Source: Glossina fuscipes
Taxonomy: Eukaryota; Arthropoda; Insecta; Diptera; Glossinidae
Length of the DNA: 64,000 nucleotides
NCBI RefSeq assembly: GCF_014805625.2
Contig: NW_023998417.1
Span: 8,846,780-8,910,779, forward strand
Direction of reading: 5' to 3'
The notes beneath the pieces are model-generated. The model did not search any database. It had not been told where the DNA came from and saw nothing but the letters and a program-made list of their open reading frames with translations. A program made the position numbers and the translations under genes. Below are positions 50,584 through 63,965 of this stretch, piece after piece (the stretch's first letter is position 1; every line of letters begins with the position of its first letter).

Positions 50584-53479
50584 GAAAAAAAAAAAACAAA
50601 AAAAAAAGCGACAACCATGGCGTTAATGTATGTCCGTTCACAAATGTGTAAGCATGCATGTATATATATATATATATATATATTATATTTTATATATACA
50701 TATATGTGTGTGTGTCTATTAGCCTGTAAAATATATGAGCAAATATAATATGGCGTGCAATTCTCAAAGTCATTGACTTGGTTGCCTTAATTTTCATTTT
50801 TTTGTTTTTTCTACTTATTTAACAAAAATGGTTTGAATTTGTATTAAATCGTTAGAGCGTTTTTTTTTTTCATTTATTTAAAAAATTGCATTATTCGTAA
50901 AAACAATTCTAAATCAAAAGAAATAAATAAATAATAATACAAATTTTTTTTTTTTCAAGTATTTACTTTTTTTTACTCCTCTTCTTTTTCATTGGACATC
51001 ATCATAATCAACATAATTTTATTATAACAAAAATAAGTGGAAAACAAATAATAAACTTATTGCTTTCGCCTTGAGGGCAATTTTGGACGCCTACGACCTT
51101 TAATAAATATGAAAGAAATCGAAAACCTTTCATTCAATAGTAAGCGAATAAGTGTGACGATCTCTTTACATTACACTGTCTTTACCTAATTTTACAGCAT
51201 GTCATTCAATATGGACGTTTAGGTGTACGTTAATCACGCCCATTTAAAAGATTTATCAATAAAAAAATTTTTAATGCGTATGTTGGCCAAGTGTTAACAT
51301 TCTGCCTCAATTTTTCGGATTAACAAACCAGAAAGGACAGATGGACAGATTTGATAAAGTGCACCTCTTACTGATTTAAGTGTTGCAAGGAGTCTGTAGT
51401 AAACCTATTTGTAGGCGATATTACGAAGAAGCAAGTTTTTCATGTTCAACAGAGTTCTAGATGTCGCTAGTAACACCACCAAGCTACAAATACAAGCCAC
51501 GTTTCAGCTCCAAGTTTTTAAAAATTATACTTTTCTAATCAATATCAGAAGCACTGATGTACAATCATAATTAAATCGAGGGATCATTCGCACACTCTTT
51601 ATAAGTTAGATATTGAAAGATTACAAACAGAATTGAAAATTTAGTATACTACCTTGTTTAGGTAGTGGATATATGAGAGCAAATATTTACTACCTTGACT
51701 AACAAAAAAATAAAACAAACGAAAAAAAATGTTAAGTGCAAAATAAATTAAATTGTATTGAAGAATAAGTTTAAAAATAAAAATAAAATAAAAACTTTTT
51801 TTTTACATTTTTTTTTTTATTTTTATTCTGGTTGTTTTGTTTTGTTTGAAATATTTTCGTAAATACTTTTTCTCACATGTCTATCTGTGTGTTTGTGTGT
51901 GTGTGTGTGTGAGTGTGTTTGAAGGCTTTCCCTTAAATTGCTTTTAAAAAGTTTATCATGACATTGCAATAAATTTCACCTCAGTTCGGTAAGAGCGGTA
52001 AAGAAGAAAACATAAAATGACAATTCAAAGAATTTTGTACGTTTATCAGCTCTCGTGAAAAAGTGAACCGTAATATGTATGCGCTTTCAGTCTTTGTATT
52101 ACCACCTTATTAATCAAATGTATGGAATTTTTGTGTTCCGCGTAGCGCAACGAACATGTCCCTCTCATGCATGCTTGCTTGCTTGCATGCATCCATTGAT
52201 TCTTTATTCATTCATTTTGTCTCTGTTTGTCTTTGCAAATTTGTAGGTGTGTTTATTCTTTGTTAAATATTACGATTTTATATTGTATTGCATTTAAGAT
52301 GTCAAGTTCATGCGAAAGAAATATTACTGACAATAATTCACTTTTGCAAGACACCCAGAAAATAAATTAATAATAATAATAATAATAAATGCTTCCCTGG
52401 TATGTACGGCGGAGATGTTTTTCATAAAAGCATAACATTTTTTTTTGTTTTTGTTTTTTTTTTTTTAATGTTTTTTTTTTTTTCATAAAAACAAAATCAA
52501 TTAATTTAGATCGTTGAATACAAGATCATCATCTATGATTATTAACATTATTATCTAAGGTATACTTGTATAGTAGTAATTAGAGTGCTTTCATAATCAT
52601 TATTATGCTTGATTGCTCTTACATCATTTATCATGAATGTTGTAAAGGAATTTTTATTAATTTTTGAAGCACAAATATTTGATTTGTTATTATAAGCTCG
52701 GAATAAACGGAGACGAAGACGAACGTAGGAGAAGTTAGCAGGTGCGAGTTGATATTTTGCCGCGCCATATTAAAGAATACAGTCAACTCTTTTTATACGA
52801 TTTTGAAATAACACTATTTACCACCAATATTACACGAATTTTTTGTTCTACCACGAATTCAATAAGAAAAATGTTTTTTTTTTTTTTGAATTTTAATATC
52901 GACCTTGTCTTACCGAAACTTGGATATCAAGTGTTATATAAGCAACTTGAGAAACCAAACAAAAAACAGATGCTACCAACACACTTTATAACAACAACAA
53001 AAACTAACAGAGGCTGCATATGTAATATATCTACGGACGGTTTGGGTATTTTTGACCCAGAGCAAGCTTATTATCGAGTAGCTGTAGTAGATGAATAGTT
53101 GCGGATTGATTTTTCTTCCTAGTATCTATTTCAATTGCAAATTGTATATGTTGTATGTACTTCTGGACTGAAATTTCACTGTACAGTAATTTGAATTTGT
53201 TTTTTGTAATAAAAATGAATGGTTTCTGTTTTATAAATATGTAATATGAATTTCGTTATTACTTTTTTTACACGGTTTTTTGGGAAAACATTTAGAGCTT
53301 TCTTATATTGTGGAACCTATCCTTAATTACATAATATGTCGCGATTTTTTCTTTACAGGGATTTCGAAGGAACGAGTCTTCGTGTAAAAAGAGACTTGTT
53401 TGTAGCTAATTTAGTGAGCAAAACATCACATTTTTAACGAATTCCCTCATGGTATTAGCTATTCAGTTCTTTAACGAGA

Positions 53480-53770
53480 ACATAAAGTTAAAAAATTACA
53501 TTCGCTTTAGGGAAGGGCCAGATAGGTTTCGAAAGATCAAAAAAAAGGCGAGTTTTGTCGAGGAATTTTTAAAATTGTAATTTTTTTTTTTTGCATATAA
53601 TGACTTTTCGAAGCAGGGCCGATCCAAACGATTTTCAAGAACGTTTCCCTTTGGGTTAGAGCACGTCAGTGTACCAAATTTCATCAAAATATCTCAAAAA
53701 TAGCGACCTGTAGCTTTAACACGAGTTTACATGGACAGAGAGATGGGTAGGCAGGCTTAGACCAGTTCAG
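53480..53770. repeat. Dispersed-repeat remnant (TTTCATCAAAATATCTC / ACATGGACAGAGAG)
   Basis: It contains GCCGATCCAAACGATTTTCA, GTGTACCAAATTTCATCAAA with ATATCTCAAAAATAGCGAC, and GTTTACATGGACAGAGAGAT. This order (threshold phrase, 'caaatttcatcaaaatatctc', then a GACAG-rich core) is characteristic of repeats dispersed in fly DNA. A related copy is at 55190-55370. There is no open frame of note. Confidence 0.5.
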
Positions 53771-55189
53771 AAAATGCTACAATGTCCATTAATGGAGGAT
53801 ATTCAAAAAAAAAAAAAAATGCATTGATCTCTATTTCAGATTTGAAGCCTATAAGTTTGCTTGAGAGAGGAGAATATTCAAAGTTTTTGTACAGTGTCAC
53901 AAAGTAAAAATGCACCCCGTACCTCATTAAGCATATAGCACCAATTGCGAAAGCGATGCAAATATGTACAAACCGCTTCCTTTTTGAGTGGTTCTGGGTG
54001 TTTTTCTGCTCGCAAGTTAATATCTATAGTTGCACTTCAGTTTAGAAAGATTTCTGTAGTAATTAACAGATTTCTTTTTTTTTTTTTTGTTAATTTGTTT
54101 CCTTTTTTTTTGCATTACTATTACTATTCGAGTTATTATAGGCAGAGGGAGGCAAATCTTGTGAATATACCTATCTCTGGTCTTCAAACCGATCGGAACC
54201 CACACTTGGGTGTATTTTAGCGAATCTTTGATTGGATGTTAACATAATTTCATAAACAGAAGATTGTATTCTCGCTCCTCTACATCGTCTGTTATTAAAA
54301 GTTTGCATGTACGCTTTATATGCTTTTTTGGTTCGATCAATTGTCTCTCTTAGCAGAGATGCCTTGAAATTATTTGCAAAAATTTCTCTATCGATCTTAA
54401 CTTTGCTTTTAGAGTGAAATTAATAATTACGGATTGAATTTTTTTTTTTTTTTTTTTTTGCAAACTAAAATATGACCTTAAATAACAAGCAAGCACTGTA
54501 GGGTACATTATAAATGCATAAAAGTGTTGTTTAAAAAAAAAAATAGAATGCTTAACCACAAATTAATGGCTGAGTGACTGACTGACTTACTGACTCGTTA
54601 AATGTGTGACGTGTTGTGCTATTTTTAAAAAGCGAAACATTTGTGTGCATTTTCTTATTATACACAACACATACACAGAGATAAAGCTAAGCGAGTATAT
54701 ATATACATATATATATATATATGCACAAGTAGATATCGATACAAGTATTATTTGAGTTGTTTTGCTGTTTTTAATTCAAATGCAATTGTTACTGCAGCAA
54801 TACAACAACAATAACATCATCCACTGTACAAATAAATAAACTTGTCACACTAGCTGACTATAATGACGCAATAAAAATAAAATAAAAAAAAAACACACAC
54901 ACACACACACATACAATACTAGTAGATGTTAGAAAGGTCTTAGAAAAAGGAAAATAACATAAGAATGTGATAAAATAATATAAATAAAAATGTCGAACAA
55001 TGAAAGGCTAAAATATAAAATATTAAAAATGAATTTTTTATATACATACAAATATATATTGGTGTTTTCTTCTATTATATTGGTTTTCCTTCAGTAGTTT
55101 TTCAAATTTATTAAATCAATTCACGTAAAGAAGAGACTATACCGACAACATGGAATACCCTATATTATCCTACAGTTGTTCATGTAACG

Positions 55190-55370
55190 GCTGTTTAAAA
55201 TAAGGCTAAGGATGGATACATCGTCCGATCCATCCCATTTCCAATAGCATTCGCCTTTGAGTTCAAAACCCGTCAGTATATCAAAAATGGCGGCCTGTGT
55301 CGGTTGTGAAGAAGAGTGACAGACGGACAGACAAGTTCAAATCAATCGATATAAGAAAAGGGTCGTTTTC
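55190..55370. repeat. Dispersed-repeat remnant, second copy
   Basis: The order of segments matches the 53.5-kb remnant: a CCGATCCATCCCATTTCC region, then CAGTATATCAAAAATGGCGG, then GTGACAGACGGACAGACAAG and TCAATCGATATAAGAAAAGG. It is more diverged than a recent insertion would be. Confidence 0.45.
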
Positions 55371-55742
55371 ACGTTTGAGGCCAATTGAAAATATTTATGG
55401 TTTTTTTCAGTCTTCTATGCGTATTAATTCTCGCCTATTTAAACCTAACACATACGCCTTGTGAGGCTATAAAATGCAACTAAGTTGCATCTACAAATAG
55501 AGAATTCTCAATTATTTTACTTACATATATAATTGCTTGTTGTTTTTATTGAATAATATTATAAATATTTATAATTTATTTTTTTCTATTTATTACAAAA
55601 GAAACGAATAAACTTCACTTGTCCTCACAGAGAGAGTACGTTGTTGTGTATGCATGTGTTTCAAGTTCATTCATGTCAACCGAAATTCATTGTCAATTAA
55701 ATCCTCTAACAAGACCTTGTTTTGTAATAGAATTTTTTCTAT

Positions 55743-55782
<40 letters not shown>

Positions 55783-55888
55783 ATCCCAAGCAAATAAAAG
55801 CGTACAGCTTCAGTTGCCATTTGAATTGAACTGGTTTCTCCTCAAACGATAAGAGAAAAAAAAAAAAATGTTTTATAATTTATTAATT

Positions 55889-55921
<33 letters not shown>

Positions 55922-58900
55922 ATCATTCCATTGAAAATTGAAGATTACAATCGTACTAAACGCATTTTTATAAAACTGATTTATTTAAAAAAAAAAAAAA
56001 AAAATGCTTTGTTTTATAGAACATTTGTGGAAACGTTCGAAAACATTTTATAAACGTGTATGTGCATGCATAAATAAATATATATATATATATATATATG
56101 TGTATGTATGTGTGTAACAAAAGTTTAGAAAAATATGTAAGCACTGTGTGTTTAATCAAATACCTTTTTGCTTCAAACTAATCGGTTTGATTTATTTATA
56201 TATGCATTTCTGGGAAAAAAAAAACAAAAAAAAAACACAAAAATGGAAAATTTTGAAATTTGAACAAAATTCTTTTAAAAACCATTCAAGAAAACAGCTG
56301 CCCAGATTTATTTGCAATGAGAAAAGATTTTTATACCCCACAGATGGGGATATATACTTCAGAGATCCTATATCAATATATATTCTTCATGAGCATCAAA
56401 ATTTGACTCGATTTCTCCATGTACGCCCACTCTACATTATAGAGCATAAGAATTTTGTTTTTTTAACTTGTTTTGTCTTTTCTTTTTTTTTGTGGTAAAT
56501 AGTGATGGGTAAAAGGATTCGGTCCCAATCAAATTTAATATTCTCTCTTGTTTTTCCTTGCAAAATGATATTCATCAAAATCGGAATGTCAATCATCTAT
56601 TAAAAATTTTACAACTCCATTACATCATCTTAAGAAGAGGCACCATACACGAAAAGCTTACATAAATATTTTTCAAAATATCATGTAGCTCTTAAGTGTT
56701 CTTATACACAATATATGAATGAATGTTAACCGCGGACATGAAACAAATTTCAAGGTCTTTAAACAAGAGTGAATATATGCAATCAAGGGAAAGATACCGT
56801 TATTACGACTGTTAACGTTCCTTTGAAAAAGCCATCAAGCCATCAAGGGTCGCAAGCATGTACCGCCATTAATATATTATATAATAGTTAGGTCAAAGAT
56901 CTTAACCCGTTCACGATCCCCAGTAACCCAATTACCGTACTTTGATGCTTTTCCCAACTGACTCCTTACCTTAATCACCAATGCATAAAATGCAATAAGT
57001 GACTCTCGTCATATATATGGCATACGGCTTTGTGATGCACCAAGTGAATGCCGTATATGTAGAGCATTTGTCGCGAAAGCTTTAATGGAAATTATAACTG
57101 AATATAAAAGAGCCTTCCGCTCAAAACTGGGATATTACTACTGGGATGACGTCTTAAGCCGTTTCATTGAATCTTCTCTATAACGGACTAATTAAAAATT
57201 GAGCCTAACCCGCGTAATTGATAGCTTAAAGTTGCTCAGTCTATTAGAAGTTTTTTTAATTGAGAACCTTTTACAAAAGCCTTTTTTATTTAAACAAACT
57301 TTTGTAAACAATCATGTAAAAAATTGTTGTTTTAATTAAATTTTGTTTTCGTTTTTCGCACGATATTAATGCCGAAAAAGAATTTATGAGTTGATTTATC
57401 GTAATTTTAAACTTTCAGTTAAATAAATAAACATGTAAACACCCAAGAGAATTTAAAGGAGTTAAAGGAGAAAAAAAAGTTTAGCTAAATTGAGCCGAAT
57501 ACTCGGACACCCTCTATGGTATTTATTTACTTGTTTTTTTTTTTTTTTGTTTTTTTTTTCGAAACCAATTACAGCGCATGTATATATTCCTCTCGGCAAT
57601 GATATAGTGGGTATTCATAAGCATATGATGGGTATACGTAAGCATGATTTTTTTTTCAGCAAATATTATATACGCCGCGCACTTTGGTTGCGTAATAACA
57701 TATCAGAAAATGTTACAATGTGCGATCAAAAACCAAAATATTCATATCAACAGTAGACATGACATGCCCCAGGTGTTGTAAGGTATGTTATTTGCATAAT
57801 TAAAAAACAAAATTGCAAATTGTTACTCGAAGAATAGAAAAGCAATTTAAATCTAATTTTTGTTTATTTATTTATTTATTTATTATTATTATTTTTTTTT
57901 TTTGTTTTTCTCATGAATAATTTAAAGCAGAATCTTCAGAGATAGATGGACGAAAACATAAGCATAATTAAATCATTTTCGCTAGATATGTATACATATG
58001 CACATATGCACATATTAAGCATAGAATGTATATATTTTTCTCGCTATTATTAACATTTGACAAATTTTGCATATCCCCTGCAGCGGTATTAAACAACAAC
58101 CACACAAAATCATTATTAACAGATGTTAAGTTTTTATGAAAAAAAAAAAAAAACAACAAAACACATTGTTGACATATATATGCACGAATATATGCATATA
58201 TATAGACATAGAAACCATTAAAGACAATTTGATGTAAGCATGACATAATCCTCTATGCGTAAGCACGTTTCTATATATACGACATGTGTATATATTTATA
58301 AGATACATTTATGACAGATTTAAAAAAAAAAATAAAAAAATAAAAAATCTCATAAAATATGCGAGAAACCATCATCGAATATGACAAAAAAAAAAAATGA
58401 GAAACAATCATAAAATAGGAAATTAATAGGTGTACAAATAAATTCGTTGAGTTGCTACAAATCGAAACAAGCCGAGATGGAGAAAATGCATAATGCGCTT
58501 AGTTTCCCGGCCTAAGGTAAAAATTATATCCTTGATCAGTTTTACAGTAGACAGATGGACGTATACGAATTTCATCATTTTCACGACTACAATTTTTTTG
58601 CCTCAAATCTCGCAAGATACGAAAGTGTCTTGAAATAAGTGTTTTTTGGAGCTTATTGCACTTAATTTCGAAGACAATTTAGTCAGATGAATAGCTTCAG
58701 CAGCCATGTTTTCCAGATGCTGCACGATAAGTCCTAAAGAATTCAAATATACATGACTCCAACATCAATCATCATGAGAGTTTTTTATAACTGAAATTTT
58801 TGGGTGAATAAAATTTCAGCGAAACGAATATATCCGTGAACTTAATAGAAGAAAAAAAAGTCGCGTTCGAAATAAAGACACTCTTCATTTGAATGTCTTT

Positions 58901-60781
58901 TCCCCATATATGAAAGATATTCAAATATTTCCGGTTTTAGTGAATCGTATGCATATATATGTATAAAACTATTTTTCATAAGTGCATTGCAAAAAATTAC
59001 TGTAATTTTTTCTCAAGGGACAAATACTGCGGGGCAGACGAGGTACGGACTCCAACGAAGATGAGTTGAAATCTCATGTTATTCTAAAACCTGTATTTAA
59101 TTTTTTTCTCTCTTCGGTATTTTACAAAACGAATCTTAAAATTATTATACACTTGTTACTCATATAGCTTAATGGACCTAATAAACATGAGTAAATTATT
59201 GCTTTCAATAAATTCTTGGTTACAATTGAACTTAAAACTAAATACAGGGCTAATTATTTTTATTTATTTATTTATTTATTTTTTTTTTTTTAATTTTTGC
59301 TTTGAAATATAAATACCGTTGAGTGTTACAAAATTGATTAGGCATGAAAAGAACAACAACAACAAAAAATAAGCGAAAATATCGTAAAACACAGCCGCCA
59401 CCACCATCACCACACCACACCACACTGCGATTAATATTTCAAACAGTGTGTACGTAGTGTTTTTTTTTTTTGTTTGTTATGTTGACGACCCACTTAAAAT
59501 ATGTTTATTTGTTAAAATAATAAAACGCACAGCGTGTGTGTACGTACACTTGAAAAAAAAAAAGAAAAAAACATATTAATTGTTGTTCTTTATTTATTTT
59601 TTTTTTTAAATGAAAACCGATTAGTTTGCTTTTAACATAACACAAATCTTGGCATAAGATCTGAAGGCAATGTTTAAAAAGAAATCATTATAATATTTAG
59701 TTTGATTTTCAGTTTTTTTTTTTTAATAAACATTTCATTAAAATGCAAAATCTTGAGACGTTAGGCCACCTAGTGAGCCTTTTATATACGTTTATACAAT
59801 TCTATACTTAAACTATTAGTTAAAAGTGTCTCTTAAAATGTTAACAATAGCCAAACACCTACTGCCAGAGGTAAAACTTTACAACTGAAAGTCACTTACT
59901 TAGACAAGGAAAGTAATGTAAGGAGAAGCATCGAGTTGTTTTCATTCGATTTAGGTCGCTAGCTTTTGTGTATGATGCCTTTCATCAGATTTTTAAGTTT
60001 CAAGCGTCTTTTCATCTCGGAACGAATTTTTTGACTAGTAAGACAGACAATCATATCGATCACATTAACTGGATTTTTTCTTTTTTAAATTTTTAGTTAA
60101 CAGATTTTTCAATTTTATTAATAAGTAAATTGCTATGCTGAAACGAACTACAACCTTATATTTATTTTTAAAATAATATTTTTAAAAGTTCACTTCCATG
60201 GTATTAGCTTAGCCGGTCCACCAATCTATGAATTTCTCTTTGCTTTTTTTTTCCTTTAATTCTAGGCGTCCCAGTAGACCAGTGGTTAATTCTTGATATC
60301 CCAGTAAAATTAATGTTTTTACATTTTAGATAGTTTCAATAAACTTTTAAATCAAACTCTTTGTGACCTTAGCGTAGTTTACTTTGAAATTTTTTATTAT
60401 TTTGTATTTGTTGCATTTAAGCTCTTGTGAAGAGCTTAAAGGCTCAGTAGAGTGGCTTAGCACTGAACAGACGGACGGACGGACGTATGGATGGACATGC
60501 TCGAAAGGAATGCTAATCTTTCATTCTTTCTTTACACTGTATTGTAACATAAGAAATTCTATCATATATCTTCTTCTTCTTTGTCTTCTTCTATTTAGCA
60601 AATCAACAACCGAAAATTTGCTATGATATGTTTACAATGTTTGATGTAAATATATCAAATATGTTTAAAAAAGTTTTCATTGTTTCATATATATTAACGT
60701 CATCTGTTCAGATCATGTCACACCTGTTTCAAGTAATTTTCAAAATATAAGTTTTTCGTCGAAATGCATAAAAACTATAAA

Positions 60782-60782
<1 letters not shown>

Positions 60783-60813
<31 letters not shown>
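60783..60813. repeat. (TC)n microsatellite
   Basis: About 15 TC units. In flies, such GA/TC runs can bind GAGA-factor-type proteins when near promoters, but here there is no promoter context. Confidence 0.97.
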
Positions 60814-60815
<2 letters not shown>

Positions 60816-62370
60816 CCTCTCTTCCTCGGTCTCATGACTTATGTGCATACATGCTTTTATCCATCTCGGATAATAATAATAAGAAAAAAGAAAGAAAGAA
60901 AAACGAACTTACATATGAAACATAAAAATTCTAAACATAATATTTGATAATCAACGGCTAATAAATGCATACAATGAAGACAGACGGCAAACAAAAAATT
61001 GGCAACATTCTTACAGCATCTAATGTTGTTTTTTTTTTTTATGGTTTTTTCTCCTCAAAAAAAAAAACCAAATGCAACTAAGGTATAGTGTACGCGTCCA
61101 CAAATATTCAAAATATATAAATAAAATTTCCCAGAGAAATGAAAAAAACAAAAAAAAAAAAAACGACTAACGTGAAAATGAGAAAATTTTCTATAAATTT
61201 CAACGAAACTCACAGAACTTTGTTCTAGGATGGAGGCTTTCTTTTTTTTTTGTGAGCTTACTTGTGGTGGTACTCGCGCTGAGAAAAACCGAAAAAAAAA
61301 AAACACAACCTTATTACCCCAAGCTGCGACCAGTCCCTGGCTCTCTTTCCCTACACTTTTCCGAACATCACCGTGTTACGTGCATAAAAGACATCCCCCG
61401 AGTGATTAATCATTTAAATAAAGAAGAAAAGCAAAATTTTTGAAATATGTTTTCAAAATACTTTACTTTATTGGTTTGACAATCTTTCTTATCTTCTATG
61501 AAGATGGAAACGCTCTTCCAGTCAAACGTGATGTTGCTGCAATAAGATAGTCTTCCTTTTTTGTTTTTTTTGTTTTAATCCAATTCACCAAAAAATTTTT
61601 GATAGAAATTTTTTTGGGAGCTTTTAAGGCGATATATGAAAGTAAAATTTCTTCAAATATTTCCAAAGGAATTTGGAATTCAGGATGAAAGCTGGAAAGA
61701 AGTTGGAAAAACATCAAAAAAAAAAACAAAAAAATCTAAACGTATCCGAGAAGTGATTCATCATCTCTTGACATTTCGTACAAATAATTTGCTATAATCG
61801 GAAAGTTTGTAGGTAACATTTTATTTTCATCGTAAAAGACATTCGAAATTAATCGCATAAAAAATCGATACCCTTATGGTGATTTGGTGATTTATTAATT
61901 AAATGATTAAAAGATCGAACTTTGTTTGCAAGTGCAGTATAAACTTTAGTCGTCAAGAAGAAAGAGGAGAAATTCTCTTAAGAGAATTTTGATCATTTTC
62001 GAAATTGCATTAACTTAGAGACAATTTTGCACAGTATCTATGTATGTATGTGTGGATTTAAGAAATTGTGAAAGATCTAATATAACAGCCAAGAGGGGAA
62101 ATACGCATAGACTGTTGATTTCATGTAGATACACATGTATCTTGTGGATGATATTTTCATTTTCATTTCATACTAGATTTCAGATTTTGCAATCGCCAAA
62201 AATTTGTAATAAAAGTTCGAATGTGAGCCAAATCTTAGTATGAATGCTTATAAGATGCCCAGAAGAATTCTAACAATAAGAAGAAGAGCAAATCATAGGG
62301 ACAAAATGATTTAATTGTTTTAGTCAAAATATCTTCGTATTTATAAAAGAATGTCTTTAGATTAGAATCA

Positions 62371-62465
62371 CACGACTAGGAAGTCGATGTTCGCCCATTC
62401 AAATCTCAATGCGGTTTGACTTCATTTGGTCGTAGCTGCAGTGTCAGTGCTTTTAGTCGCTTAAC
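62371..62465 (+). repeat. Second SINE family, partial copy
   Basis: It shares CGA(C/G)TAGGAAGTCG(A/G)TGTTC, a B-box-like CATTCAAATCTCAATG and a TTTTAGTCGCTTAACGC segment with the fuller copy at 62597-62740. The 5' A-box half is missing. Confidence 0.55.
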
Positions 62466-62596
62466 GCACAACATTTACCCATTGCAACGGTATTCGTTAG
62501 TCTCCCTCCCTATGTCTTTTGTCACTTATTTCTAACCAACATCGGATAGGGGACATCCCGTCATAACAATAAAAAGCTAATATCCTTAAGTCTGTT

Positions 62597-62740
62597 GGGG
62601 AGCTGCCGCATAGCCGAGCAGCAGATAAGAGCCAAACGAGTAGGAAGTCGGTGTTCACGGGCTCAAATCTGAATGGCTACAGCTACAGAGCGTATGGCTT
62701 TAACCGCTTAAGGCCTATCGACTGGAAAGGAACTTAACAG
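62597..62740 (+). repeat. Second tRNA-derived SINE-like element
   Basis: The head begins GGGGAGCTGCCGCATAGCCG, with an A-box-like TAGCCGAGCAGC at 62611-62622 and a B-box-like ACGGGCTCAAATCT at 62657-62670. The spacing is compatible with a tRNA-derived polymerase III promoter. The body has CTTTAACCGCTTAAGGCC. It differs from the family at 34.4 kb in head and body but shares the GAGTAGG-AAGTCG-GTGTTC arrangement with the neighbour at 62371, so I treat the two as one further family. No clear target-site duplication is visible. Confidence 0.5.
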
Positions 62741-63964
62741 GTAGCGGCCACTAGCCATTATACAGGGACCATCTAATAATATCAAAATGAGAAAAAAAAA
62801 GTCCTCAAATAAAATTCGAAGCCCTGCTCTTTCTCTAAGTGTAGAACGAAAAAGTACCTCTTTTTTTCAATTCGGTTATAGACAGATAGATATACATTGC
62901 AATAGCTTTTTTTCCTTTTTTTATTATTATTAATAGTAATTGCCTTATACTATTCAAATTAATTATGATGGAAATTAGTGGCATTGTATATGCGTAACTT
63001 GAATGACTATTTCTAATAAATTCAAATGCTGCTGCGAGTCTCATATGTGGGCCGTATTTGTGGTGTACCATACATACGGATACTGCATCAACACTAATCA
63101 CCGATTCTCGCACTCGCACTCGCACGCTCTTCTTAGTCTCTTTAGGCATCAATGGTGTGGCGAAAAATAGATTTTTTCTGTGTTGTGTGAGTTTTTTACT
63201 TTTTTTTTTTTCTTTTTTTTAGTTTTGTTTCTTGTTTCTTAATTTTTCATTGTGCAAATATTTGTGTTCGATCTTAAAGAAAATTGAGCATTTAATTTAG
63301 TCGAATACGAGTAACGAGCCACTGCGGTAGATAATAACGGACGTCGTCAATCTGTCTGTAAGGCTCCCGAGATAACGAAAACGAATTTTCTTAAGTGCTA
63401 TTATAAAAAAAAAAAAACAAAAAAGTTTAACGAGAGCGGATATTTTATTTTATTATTGGCCTATGATGATGTTACACAGTGGATCCTAAGAAAAAAAAAA
63501 AAAAAAAAAAATTTAAAAAATTTTTTAAACGAATAATCAATAAATAAATAAATAAATTTGTAATAGTTTTTTGAAATAAGATAATTAAAAGTATATAAAT
63601 ATAAACATTACCACGTAGAACCACGTTCCCACAACGTTACGAAATACGAATTTGTTAAAATTCTCGAAAAGAGCTGGAAATACAGAGAAAAAGAAACCAA
63701 AAAAAACAAAAACAAAAGGGAAGAGGAGAGAAAAGCAGAGAGAATAGAAAGATATTTTGTGGATTTTGCTGCAACGTGGGATAATATCTTATAAAATAGA
63801 TTATAAAATGTTTCCAAAAAGATGCAACAAAAACGAATAATAAATAAATAAAATAATTTACATTTCTTACATAATATTAAATAATATAAAAGCTCTAAGC
63901 GAAAACAAGAAGTAAAAGAAAAAAAAAAAAGATTTAGAGAAAAATAAACGACCCTATAACGATC

Positions 63965-63965
<1 letters not shown>

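Noticed and set aside
50096..50659. Long frames of about 150-187 codons
   Set aside because: Almost all of their length is the 400-N gap.
52742..53098. 118-codon open frame after an AG, ending ...YYRVAVVDE
   Set aside because: It includes a run of Phe encoded by poly-T, has no recognised domain, and the AG before it lacks a pyrimidine tract. It is not supported as an exon.
7445..60813. CRISPR-like or origin-like function of the repeats
   Set aside because: They are ordinary eukaryotic microsatellites and SINEs. There are no regularly spaced identical repeats with unique spacers.
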